NCBI GenBank assembly: GCA_016782865.1
Contig: JADHXR010000008.1
Location: 1-64,000 of the forward strand
Reading direction: 5' to 3'
Source of the DNA: Phycisphaerae bacterium
GTDB lineage: Bacteria; Planctomycetota; Phycisphaerae; Sedimentisphaerales; Anaerobacaceae
DNA: 64,000 nucleotides
Positions 54,180 to 62,002 of this stretch are shown here, piece after piece. The position numbers were made by a program, and so were the translations under genes. How positions within the stretch are numbered: the stretch's first letter is position 1; the number at the start of each line of letters is the position of its first letter. Below the pieces are notes generated by a model. The model made no database searches. It worked only from the letters and a program-made list of their open reading frames with translations, and was not told the origin of the DNA.

Positions 54180-54387
54180 GTTTGAGTTTTTGAGAGGTCC
54201 GCAGCGCACAGAGATATTTTAGGAAATGGCGTAATGGCGGAGAAATTGGCGTTCATAGTGAATGGGTAAATGCCCAAAATGGCTTGGCTCGCTCGTGGCG
54301 ACGCCGTAATACTTCGTATTTGTGCGGCGACTGTGATTCAGTCGATTGAGAAAATGGAGAACTTAACTCTTTGAAAGGATACGTATT
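54180..54387. other. Short gap with regional repeat, upstream of the island operon
   Basis: These 208 bases include CTCGTGGCGACGCCGTAAT and TGCGGCGACTGTGATTCAGTCG, which look like a dispersed repeat (GGCGAC, CAGTCG arms). No gene is supported. The promoter of the five-gene operon should be near its right end, although I see no consensus. Confidence 0.4.
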
Positions 54388-54978
54388 ATGAAAAAGGCAC
54401 TGGTGGTAATAGATGTTCAGAAACTCTACACGGATGAGGAATCGGACATGTACTGCGAGGATTCGGCAGCAACAGTAGACCAAATAAACAAACTGATCAG
54501 TGAATTTGAGAAGAGGAAAGAGCCGATTTATCTGATTCGGCATGTACACAAGGTCGATGGATCTGACCTCGGACGAATGTTTGATTTTTCTGGAGAACCA
54601 GAAGAAGATTTCAACTTCAAAGAGGGTTCAGATGAGGTTGAATATGACGATCGTCTGAAAATACCTAAGAGTTGTCTTGAGATTGTGAAGAATCGATATT
54701 CGGCCTTTGAAGGAACAGATTTGGAAAAACATCTCCAGAAAGCAAAAGTTGAGGGGGTTGTCATTTGTGGTTTTATGACTAACTTCTGCTGCGAGTCAAC
54801 GGCGAGAAGTGCGCACGACAAGGACTACTTTGTGGATTTCGTTCTCGATGCCACGGGTACCCCTGGCACGGAGAATATCGACGAGAAGGAGATGCGGAAA
54901 TTTGTCGGCGAGTGTCTAGAGAGTGGCTTTTCCCGTGTAATGTCCACGGAGGACTTCATGTCGGAGAGGAACAAGTAG
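54388..54978 (+). CDS. Isochorismatase-family cysteine hydrolase
   Basis: The 196-residue protein has AAAGGA upstream and is full length. Its catalytic triad is visible: Asp9 (LVVIDVQ), Lys101 (EIVKNRYSAF) and Cys134 (GFMTNFCCESTARSA). The family hydrolyses amides or the vinyl ether of isochorismate (nicotinamidase, carbamoyl hydrolases, isochorismatases). Within this operon it could cleave an amide or process the acid fed to the ligase. It is the first gene of the five-gene run; the ligase starts 27 bases after its stop. Confidence 0.9.
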   Translation: MKKALVVIDVQKLYTDEESDMYCEDSAATVDQINKLISEFEKRKEPIYLIRHVHKVDGSDLGRMFDFSGEPEEDFNFKEGSDEVEYDDRLKIPKSCLEIVKNRYSAFEGTDLEKHLQKAKVEGVVICGFMTNFCCESTARSAHDKDYFVDFVLDATGTPGTENIDEKEMRKFVGECLESGFSRVMSTEDFMSERNK

Positions 54979-55005
54979 TCGTGCTGCTGCAAGAGAGGTG
55001 CTTAG

Positions 55006-56520
55006 ATGCAATTTGGTGTTTCAGAGGCTGTTGCGCATTGGGGAAGATATAGAAGTCAGGTTTGCGCTGTGATTCAAGGAACTCGGAAGATTTCCTTTGG
55101 CGAGTTGAACAAGCTTGCGAACGGGATGGCTATTTCGCTCCAGGAAAAATATGCGACTGGTGAACGCATTGGTATTGCTGTAAAGCCGAAGTTAGATTTC
55201 TTGGTATCCCTACTCGGTATCCTAAGGGTGGGCAAGTCTGCCGTGCTCCTTAACACCGGCTTACCAGATGAAGCCCTTGCGGTCAACATGAAAGACGCTG
55301 ATCTGCGCTTCGTAATACATGATGACGTAACAGAGGCGAGGAAAGCGCTCTTTGCTGGTTCAGCGATGGTTCAGGGATTAGGAATAGACGCTGTACTCAA
55401 ACGGGTGAACGAGGAAAGTTACTGTGAGCCTGTGTGGCCATTGCGTGGACCCGGCGATGAATGGGGAGTTCTTTATTCGTCGGGCACAACAGGAATACCT
55501 AAAGGTATTGAACGAGACCATAACTCTATCGTCACGGAACTCCTTGGGTGGTGCCTTGAACTGGGACTTTCTCGAAAGTCTACTTTCTACATCGGTAGGC
55601 CTATATATTACACTGGCGGGCTCGTACTGGCGCTTTCGACTCTACTCGTTGGTGGGCGCATCGTCCTCAATGATTTCGCCAATGACAACGACCCAAATGA
55701 GGTATGGGAAGACTATCAGCAGACCCTAAAGGAAATGTCACTTGAATGGGCCTTCTTTGTTCCCGATCAGTTGAGGAGTTTTCTGAGAATAGCACAGACT
55801 CAGGCCACTCCTCTGCGGCAGGCCCAAACGATTCTAGTAATGGGCGCCCCCATTTCGGGTGACGATAAGGTTGCCGTGAAGTGCGAACTTGGTTCGGACG
55901 TCGTAGAATCTTGGGGCAATTCAGAGTCTCTAGGTACAATCACTGACCCTGATGATATTAAAACGCGACCAAATTCGATAGGAAGACCATTTCTGACGGA
56001 CGAGCTTTATATAGTAGATGAAAACTGCAAACAAATCATACAGCCAGATACTTTAGGGAGGATTGCCGGAAGTGAAGAAGCCGGCTTTTATAAATATTGC
56101 AACCGCCCCGATGCAACAAGACGAGTAAAACAAAACAATCTTATTATATCAGAAGACATAGGATATGTTGATAAAGATAACTACTTTTATATTAGAGGAA
56201 GACAACAGGACTGCATTGTAAGAAATGGTGAAACCTTATTTAAATCGGATATCGAAGGCAAGTTGAGACGAATAAAATCAGTAGCGGAATGTTCCATCAG
56301 TACGAGAGATATAAATGATACTTTATTTGAGCTTATTGCAGTGGTTGTTCCTTCGGATTCACATTCGGCGAACAAAGATGTATTCTTAGACGAAGTCAAT
56401 GCTGTTCTAACGCCAAATGAAAAATTGACCGACGTTCTATTGATAAAATCGATGCCACATACTTCCTCTGGCAAAATAGATAGGACTGCTGTTGACAAAT
56501 TAGTGAGAGGTCAACAATGA
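55006..56520 (+). CDS. Acyl-adenylating (ANL superfamily) ligase
   Basis: The 504-residue enzyme activates a carboxylic acid with ATP. Core motifs: LYSSGTTGIPKGIERDH (P-loop, A3), WGNSESLGTIT (A5), SEDIGYVDKDNYFYIRGRQQD (A7-A8) and, at the C-terminus, SSGKIDR with catalytic Lys490 (A10). No carrier-protein or condensation domain is fused and none is nearby, so it may form an acyl-CoA or pass the acyl-AMP directly to an amine. It overlaps the next gene by 4 bases (ATGA), indicating translational coupling. The gene becomes markedly AT-rich in its second half. Confidence 0.92.
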   Translation: MQFGVSEAVAHWGRYRSQVCAVIQGTRKISFGELNKLANGMAISLQEKYATGERIGIAVKPKLDFLVSLLGILRVGKSAVLLNTGLPDEALAVNMKDADLRFVIHDDVTEARKALFAGSAMVQGLGIDAVLKRVNEESYCEPVWPLRGPGDEWGVLYSSGTTGIPKGIERDHNSIVTELLGWCLELGLSRKSTFYIGRPIYYTGGLVLALSTLLVGGRIVLNDFANDNDPNEVWEDYQQTLKEMSLEWAFFVPDQLRSFLRIAQTQATPLRQAQTILVMGAPISGDDKVAVKCELGSDVVESWGNSESLGTITDPDDIKTRPNSIGRPFLTDELYIVDENCKQIIQPDTLGRIAGSEEAGFYKYCNRPDATRRVKQNNLIISEDIGYVDKDNYFYIRGRQQDCIVRNGETLFKSDIEGKLRRIKSVAECSISTRDINDTLFELIAVVVPSDSHSANKDVFLDEVNAVLTPNEKLTDVLLIKSMPHTSSGKIDRTAVDKLVRGQQ

Positions 56521-57716
56521 GAGCTTACTGGATGGAGCTAGTTAAGCAAGCTGTTTCAAAATGGGACACTCCTTTTTACTTATCAACGTGGCAACCAATT
56601 CAGAATGCTTTGGAAGAACTTAAAGGGCTTGCGACTGACTTGCCAATTCGGCACTGGTTATCTTTCAAAACTCATCCTGTGGCTCCTTTAATTAGGATGT
56701 GGCGCGATATTGGATACGGCGTGGAGGTTGTGAGTGAGTATGAGTTTCTTGCAGTTTTGAAAGAAGGTTTTAAGCCAGACCAAATATTAGTTAATGGTGT
56801 TGCTAAACAAAATTGGTTGCCCCGTCATAAAATCGCCGGGATTCGTGTACATTTCGATTCACTCAGCGAAATTGACACATTAATTGCGCAGGCTAAGGCG
56901 TGCAAATGGCGAATCGGTCTTCGTTGCAATACAAGTGAAGAATATGATCCTGACGAGCCTGCTTTTGGGACACAATTTGGAATGATTAGAGATGAGGTGG
57001 AAAGAGCTGCCGAAACTTTACGCAAGAAAGCGATAAATATCGAATCGATACACTTTCATTTGAGGTCGAACATTTCATCGCCGACCTCTTATGAGAAAGC
57101 TATAAAAGAAACTGCTCGAATATGTAAATCAACAAACTTGAATCCAACGTACATTGATTGTGGAGGGGGATTCCCGGTGTCTGGCGAGCGCTCTTATGAA
57201 CAAAAACAAGATCCTCCGCAATTTGATTTGAACGCACTTCGCAAGATTCTTCTAGATATACCGAACCAAATACCAAGCGTTTGCGAGATCTGGTTCGAAA
57301 ACGGTAGATATCTCACCGCAAGATCTGCGGTACTTGTTGTGCAAGTCATAGATATAAAAAGCCGCGATGAATCACGTTATCTCATTTGCGATGGGGGTAG
57401 AACTAATCATGCACTTGTGTCAGATTGGGAAATTCATGATTTTTTTACAATACCGAGACGAAACGGCCCCTTAAAGCTAACAACTATATGTGGACCTACT
57501 TGTATGGCCTTTGACAGGTTGGTAAGAGCGGATTTATCTTGTGATATCGCCATAGGCGATTACATTATTTGGATGAATGCAGGAGCATACCACATACCGT
57601 GGGAAACTCGGTTTTCACATGGATTCGCGAAGGTGATGTGGTGTGATGATAATGGAAATATGTCACTAACTAGAAAAATGGAAAGCTTTGCAAAATGGTG
57701 GGGTTGCTGGGAATAA
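56517..57716 (+). CDS. Fold-type III PLP decarboxylase (DAP/ornithine decarboxylase family)
   Basis: The 399-residue protein follows the alanine-racemase-like decarboxylase pattern. The PLP lysine is Lys51 (HWLSFKTHP, in place of the common YAxKAN). IDCGGGFPVSG binds the phosphate and FENGRYLTA matches the EPGR motif. The C-terminal GPTCMAFDRL and GDYIIWMNAGAYH correspond to the substrate-binding loop and GAY motif. Relatives decarboxylate diaminopimelate, ornithine, lysine, arginine and carboxy(nor)spermidine. In this operon it probably supplies an amine or polyamine. It starts inside the ligase stop and is followed after 22 bases by the GNAT-like gene. Confidence 0.9.
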   Translation: MRAYWMELVKQAVSKWDTPFYLSTWQPIQNALEELKGLATDLPIRHWLSFKTHPVAPLIRMWRDIGYGVEVVSEYEFLAVLKEGFKPDQILVNGVAKQNWLPRHKIAGIRVHFDSLSEIDTLIAQAKACKWRIGLRCNTSEEYDPDEPAFGTQFGMIRDEVERAAETLRKKAINIESIHFHLRSNISSPTSYEKAIKETARICKSTNLNPTYIDCGGGFPVSGERSYEQKQDPPQFDLNALRKILLDIPNQIPSVCEIWFENGRYLTARSAVLVVQVIDIKSRDESRYLICDGGRTNHALVSDWEIHDFFTIPRRNGPLKLTTICGPTCMAFDRLVRADLSCDIAIGDYIIWMNAGAYHIPWETRFSHGFAKVMWCDDNGNMSLTRKMESFAKWWGCWE

Positions 57717-57738
57717 TAATAAGTGGAACCTTAAATAA

Positions 57739-58632
57739 ATGAGTTTTAGACGAGTCTCACCTAATTTTATTATACGAATAGGAAACGGAAAGGCCCTCGG
57801 TGTATCTGTATTTTTTGCTTGTATTACTATTTCCGAATTTATTCTTCCAGCCATTGGAGCAGTAGGTACTACAGTCTCATCAACTTATTATATTATGGCA
57901 GGGACAATAAGCGTTTCACTCGCACTAATAGCGTCATACTTGCGTGGTCGCATGAAGCTTATACCAGACTCATTGATCGATGAGATGAGTTCAGATGGAT
58001 CGTATTCCTGTGAATTCTGTTCAGGCCCAAAGCTACGCGAAGCTTGTGATATGACCAAGCCGTACTATGGCAATGAATATGTTTCCGCGGATATCGCTGA
58101 ACAATGGCGAATGAAGAATCCTAAAGCATTTGTTCAAATAACTAATTCAACTGGGGAATTATGCGCTTGTTTCGGAATATTAGCTCTTAGCGACAGCTTT
58201 ATGGACCAATATATCAAAGGTAAAGTGGCCGACGCGCAACTCGGAGCAGAAGACATCTTATCATATGAAGAGTCAAAGAAATGTAACAGATTATATATTA
58301 GTGGAGTAATTACCCGCGACCATCCTAAATATGTTAGCCGTAAAAGGGCTTGTGTAATGATATGGGCAATGATCTTTTACGTGAAACACCTTTTTGCTCT
58401 TAGAAAGAATAGGGAATTATTCGCAGTAGCAGTAACAAAAGATTCTGAACGTATATTGAAACATTTGGGTTTTAAAATAGTATCTATAGCTAAGAATCGT
58501 AGGGATAAACATGATATGTATTGTTTAAACCTTACGAAAACAACTTGGAATGAAATGATGCATAAGGTTGGTGATTATTCAGCTATGTGTGAAATGCATC
58601 TTGATAATACCACCTCCAAAATTGAAGGATAA
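57739..58632 (+). CDS. Membrane-anchored GNAT-like acyltransferase candidate
   Basis: The 297-residue protein has two N-terminal transmembrane helices (about residues 18-40 and 48-66). The cytoplasmic domain reads PYYGNEYVSADIAEQWRMKNPKAFVQITNSTGELCACFGILALSDSF, then LYISGVITRDHP, and ends FAVAVTKDSERILKHLGFKIV. The last segment is the typical GNAT beta6-alpha4-beta7 pattern and the middle resembles the acceptor half of that fold. The classic Q/RxxGxG/A motif is weak, so acyltransfer is probable but unproven. It is one of the most AT-rich genes in the window. It could acylate the amine made by the decarboxylase or the last enzyme (inference). Confidence 0.65.
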   Translation: MSFRRVSPNFIIRIGNGKALGVSVFFACITISEFILPAIGAVGTTVSSTYYIMAGTISVSLALIASYLRGRMKLIPDSLIDEMSSDGSYSCEFCSGPKLREACDMTKPYYGNEYVSADIAEQWRMKNPKAFVQITNSTGELCACFGILALSDSFMDQYIKGKVADAQLGAEDILSYEESKKCNRLYISGVITRDHPKYVSRKRACVMIWAMIFYVKHLFALRKNRELFAVAVTKDSERILKHLGFKIVSIAKNRRDKHDMYCLNLTKTTWNEMMHKVGDYSAMCEMHLDNTTSKIEG

Positions 58633-58649
58633 TTTGAAGAGCATAATTT

Positions 58650-59681
58650 ATGAATTGTCGAACATCTATAAAACTCAAAAAACTAATACCCATTGATATA
58701 GATAACTGTGCTGATATATCTGATGTTCTCAGTTATATGTCTCAAGCATCCTTTGGAGGCAGATCTGTTGGAAAAGCTTTTTCGATTCTAAGGAATATTG
58801 TTGACGATCCAGACTGCGCCTTGATTCTTACCGTATCCGGAGCCATGACCGTAGCTAAGCTTGGACGTATATTCGGCAGTTTGATATCAAAATCTATTGT
58901 GAAAGTGGTTATTACAACTGGTGCGATTGTTACGCATAGTCTTGTCGAAGAGCTTGGAATGCATCATCATAAGGCACCTAGCAACCTTTCCGATGAGGAA
59001 TTATGTGTACGAAAACTAAACAGGATATATGATTCCATTGAGCCCGAATCCAATCTTGAGAAACTAGAGGAATTAGCACATCATGTGTTTTCGAGCATGG
59101 ATGCAACGAGTGAATACGCAAGTTTTGAGATTATACGCACGCTTGCATCGAGCATGTTAAAGCCAGGAGGGTCAACAGGATTCTTGCGGTCGGTTCTGGA
59201 ACGCGACATAAACGCATACGTTCCTGCTTTCACAGATTCGGAACTGGGTCTATACCTATTTCGTTACAATGAAGCTCTATGCTCGACTCAAATGAAGAAA
59301 CTCGTATATGATCCTATGCGAGATTTGGCAGAATACGCAAACTGGATCCGGTCTAAAAAGCGTATTGCTTTTTTGACCATCGGCGGCGGTGTTCCGCGAA
59401 ACTGGGGTCAACAGATGATTCCCTTTTTGAGATCGCAATCGGAGCGTGATAAGCTTCCTTGCAAGACTGTCCTCCCTGAAGTAGTGGCCGCTGTAAGGAT
59501 TTGCCCCGATCAGGAAAGCTTAGGCCATCTTTCAGGTTCCACATATTCAGAAGGCATTACGTGGGGCAAATTTCTACCTAGCCACAAGGAGAATTTCGTC
59601 GAAATCAAATGTGACGCCACCATAATTTTCCCACTTCTAGCCAAGGTGCTCATCGACTATGTCGACGAAGCCAGGAAGTAA
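58650..59681 (+). CDS. Deoxyhypusine synthase-family protein
   Basis: The 343-residue protein matches deoxyhypusine synthase across its length. TVSGAMTVAKLG and VVITTGAIVTHSLVEELG are NAD-binding segments; INAYVPAFTDSELG parallels the eukaryotic SPALTDGSLG; FLTIGGGVPRN is the glycine-rich loop; GHLSGSTYSEGITWGK carries Lys307, equivalent to the catalytic lysine that takes the aminobutyl group; and CDATIIFPLL ends the fold. Eukaryotic enzymes modify eIF5A, which bacteria lack; bacterial homologues are thought to make homospermidine-like polyamines. It therefore probably transfers an aminobutyl group from spermidine to a small amine. It is the last gene of the operon, 17 bases after the GNAT-like gene. 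Confidence 0.9.
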   Translation: MNCRTSIKLKKLIPIDIDNCADISDVLSYMSQASFGGRSVGKAFSILRNIVDDPDCALILTVSGAMTVAKLGRIFGSLISKSIVKVVITTGAIVTHSLVEELGMHHHKAPSNLSDEELCVRKLNRIYDSIEPESNLEKLEELAHHVFSSMDATSEYASFEIIRTLASSMLKPGGSTGFLRSVLERDINAYVPAFTDSELGLYLFRYNEALCSTQMKKLVYDPMRDLAEYANWIRSKKRIAFLTIGGGVPRNWGQQMIPFLRSQSERDKLPCKTVLPEVVAAVRICPDQESLGHLSGSTYSEGITWGKFLPSHKENFVEIKCDATIIFPLLAKVLIDYVDEARK

Positions 59682-59819
59682 TTCGGCATCCTAATCCGAG
59701 GGAAAGGACGGTGGGGCAACTTTCGGCCTGAGCTCAAGGCGAAGGAGCCCCACTCTGCCAAGTCGAAGCGAAAGAGAGATTGAAGGAATCGCCGCCCACG
59801 GCTTCTGGCGGATAAAGTA

Positions 59820-59834
59820 ATCACAATTTGTGAT
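59820..59834. promoter_or_regulatory. Palindromic site ATCACAA-T-TTGTGAT
   Basis: This is a 7-bp perfect palindrome with one central base in the 261-base gap after the island operon, about 110 bases before the small recombinase-module gene. It has the form of a dimeric regulator site; the regulator is unknown. Confidence 0.4.
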
Positions 59835-59897
59835 ATAAAGAGGAAAGCTGTATAGCGAAGAAAACACCCGCTGACCGTGGCGGTTGGCCGATAGAGT

Positions 59898-59940
59898 GAA
59901 TTCAGAATTTAGAATTTAGAATTTAGAAGTTAGAATTCAG
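59898..59940. repeat. AATTTAGA short tandem array
   Basis: GAATTCAG is followed by three AATTTAGA-type units and ends in TAGAATTCAG, forming direct and partly palindromic repeats directly before the ATG at 59943. It resembles the GATTCTCGATG array inside lnt. Confidence 0.6.
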
Positions 59941-59942
59941 TA

Positions 59943-60167
59943 ATGACATACGAGGGCAGTATTTATATGAGATATGCAGGTCTTACCGATGAGCCGGACC
60001 GAATCAAACGGGGCCGGGGCAACCCCGTGGATTTCCGCGTAATGCAACAATTCACGTCCGAGCCGGCTGCTCGGCAATGGGAAAGGCGAATGCTGGGCCA
60101 GGGCTGCGAGCAGGATACCACGGGCAAAGGCTGGAAATATGGGTATACGTTTTCAATGCGACGTTAG
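59943..60167 (+). CDS. Small GIY-YIG-like protein of the recombinase module
   Basis: The 74-residue product reads YEGSIYMRYAGLTDEPDRIKRGRGNPVDF, then EPAARQWERRMLGQG. The IYxRYxGLT, the R-x4-G-N-P step and the W-E pair fit a minimal GIY-YIG-like fold, though the family match is by eye. It ends GWKYGYTFSMRR, the segment also found in the left remnant at 52758. It precedes the integrase remnant in the same direction, so the two probably formed one module. The RGRGNP stretch, where EHGNP is expected, may signal decay. Confidence 0.5.
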   Translation: MTYEGSIYMRYAGLTDEPDRIKRGRGNPVDFRVMQQFTSEPAARQWERRMLGQGCEQDTTGKGWKYGYTFSMRR

Positions 60168-60204
60168 CCGGCGGCTTGTTGCGGCCGGGTGATAGAATGA
60201 TTGA

Positions 60205-60627
60205 GAAAGCTCTATACAGACACAAGAGAAGCGGCTATCTCTCGAGGTCGATGAGGGCGGGGCACTGCTGATAGCCGCGCGGCAAGGGCTGGCGGTTATG
60301 GGAGTAGCCGGACCTGAGCGGGCGAGGTTGTACGGGCTGGCTTGTGAATCAGCCTTGCGATTGACTGAGCTGAGGAGTCTGTGGGTGTCTTCGCTTGACT
60401 TTGAGGGCTGCGCGGGGAGCCTGTTGGTTGCGAGCGGGCGCCATCCGAAAATCGCACGGTGGATTATGCGGCACAACGGCGTGAACTTGACGACGTCGAG
60501 GTACAGCCGCGGCTCGCGAGGGCAGGAGTCTGAGGCGAGCGGCAAGCTGGCGGACCTTTCGGTCTTGCCGCAAGAAGAGCAAAGGCAACAGGAACGGATG
60601 ATGCGAACGCCAGTGAAAATGTCTTGA
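60205..60627 (+). pseudogene. Tyrosine recombinase (integrase) with N-terminal and central deletions
   Basis: The frame contains RQGLAVMGVAGPERARLYGLACESALRLTELRSL, holding the first catalytic arginine (ELR). Then, after a gap where about 90 residues with the Lys and His-x-x-Arg motifs should be, come GSLLVASGRHPKIARWIMRHNGVNL and SRYSRGSRGQESEA with the nucleophilic tyrosine. A TGA at 60202 precedes it and the N-terminal DNA-binding domain is missing. It cannot be active. It lies 148 bases from the 3' end of tRNA-Leu, the usual integration target side. Confidence 0.8.
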
Positions 60628-60774
60628 TGCTGCGTTTGGCGCGTGAATGCGAAAAACAGCATCTTCAGGCGAACGGCAATGAAGAGAAACATGCGGGTGA
60701 CATCGCAAAGGCGAATTGCTCCAAACACGGTTTAGAATCCAAGAAACCGCTGCCACAGCCGCACAGAAGTACAT

Positions 60775-60858
60775 TGCCGAAGGAGGGAGTCGAACCCTCA
60801 CCCTGTTGCCAGGACGGGATTTTGAATCCCGCGCGTCTGCCAATTCCGCCACTTCGGC
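60775..60858 (-). tRNA. tRNA-Leu (anticodon CAA)
   Basis: The minus strand gives an 84-base cloverleaf: acceptor GCCGAAG pairing with CTTCGGC, D-arm with GGCGGAATTGGCAGACGC, anticodon stem CGGGA/TCCCG around loop TTCAAAA (CAA), a long variable arm and T-arm GAGGGTTCGACTCCCTC. The long variable arm is the leucine class II feature. CCA is not encoded. Its 3' end faces the AT-rich island and the integrase remnant. Confidence 0.95.
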
Positions 60859-61024
60859 GACTCTTGCCGTTCGCGAACTGTTGCCGTTCGCGAGCAGGTC
60901 AATAATATAGCAGACCAAAATCCGGGCGTCAATCTGAAATAGCCGGCGGCGAGACTTTTCTCTGGCGTCACGCTGTTGCTACGCTGGTGGCCTCGGTGCT
61001 TCGATAGCATCTCGAGCGGGCGGC

Positions 61025-61993
61025 CTAATCCTTCGCGTCGATGTTTCTGGCCTGTCCAAACGCGGTCAGGCCGCCGATCGCCCCGAGGTTCATCGTCTCC
61101 AGCGCCGAACTCGGCACGATGATCATCGACCCCTTTTCCTTGAGCCCCTCGAACAGCATGTTCATCCCCCGCAGGTGCATCGGCCCAGGGTTCGACTCAT
61201 ACTGCTTGGCCGCCTCGGCGAAGTTCGCTGCGATCTCGGTCTCGGCCGTCGCGAGTATGATCCTCGCCTGCCGTTCCCGCTCGGCCTGGGCCTGCTTGCT
61301 CATCGCGTCCTCCAGTCCCTTGGGGATAATGATATCGCGGATCTCCACCGACTGCACGGTAGTGCCCCAGGGATTGGTCTTCTCGTCCAGAATCTCCCGC
61401 AGCCTCTTGCCAAGCTGCTCACGATGCGTCAGCAACTCGTCCAGCTTATGCGTTCCGATAATATCCCGCAGCGCAGTCTGAGCCGATAGCACAATCGCCA
61501 GATAGAAGTTCTGCACCTCCAGAATCGCCTTCTTCGCATCCCAGACCATCCAGAAGCATATCGCATCGACGTCCACCGGCACCGTATCCTTGGTCAGCGT
61601 CGATTCCGAGCTGAAATCCGTCGAGCGAATACGCATGTCCACCACCTGCGCCAGGGTCTCTATGATCGGAATCATAAGAAACGGCCCGGGCCCCTTGAGC
61701 CGGCTGAAATTGCCCAGCCGCAGCACGATCACCCGCTCCCACTGGTTGGCGATCTTTATCGAGAACAGGCATAACGCACTCAATAGCGTTGTTGGCACCA
61801 CTACGGCTGCATTCATCGCGAGCCAGTCGCCGGCCACAAGCCTGTTCACGACCGAACCAGCCAGGCCCACCACCGACGCCACCAGCAACGCTACCCAATT
61901 GATGCCCGGCTCCTTGACGTCCACCCAGGTAATATTCGCATCCTTGGTCTTCGCCCGAGCGCTCTCCTCGTACTCACGTGTGAGTTTCGACAT
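61025..61993 (-). CDS. Slipin/SPFH-family (band 7) membrane protein
   Basis: The 322-residue protein has two N-terminal transmembrane helices (about 32-50 and 60-82) and the SPFH domain: NQWERVIVLRLGNFSRLKGPGPFLMIPII, then VDMRIRSTDFSSESTLTKDTVPVDVDAICFWMVWD. A coiled region rich in alanine and glutamate (KQAQAERERQARIILATAETEIA) follows, then the conserved NMLFEGLKEKGSMIIVPSSA. Slipins organise membrane microdomains; a NfeD partner, which is common, is not adjacent here. The regulator gene at 62003 ends 9 bases upstream, so they likely form one transcript. Confidence 0.92.
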   Translation of the reverse strand: MSKLTREYEESARAKTKDANITWVDVKEPGINWVALLVASVVGLAGSVVNRLVAGDWLAMNAAVVVPTTLLSALCLFSIKIANQWERVIVLRLGNFSRLKGPGPFLMIPIIETLAQVVDMRIRSTDFSSESTLTKDTVPVDVDAICFWMVWDAKKAILEVQNFYLAIVLSAQTALRDIIGTHKLDELLTHREQLGKRLREILDEKTNPWGTTVQSVEIRDIIIPKGLEDAMSKQAQAERERQARIILATAETEIAANFAEAAKQYESNPGPMHLRGMNMLFEGLKEKGSMIIVPSSALETMNLGAIGGLTAFGQARNIDAKD

Positions 61994-62002
61994 CTGTTCT
62001 TT

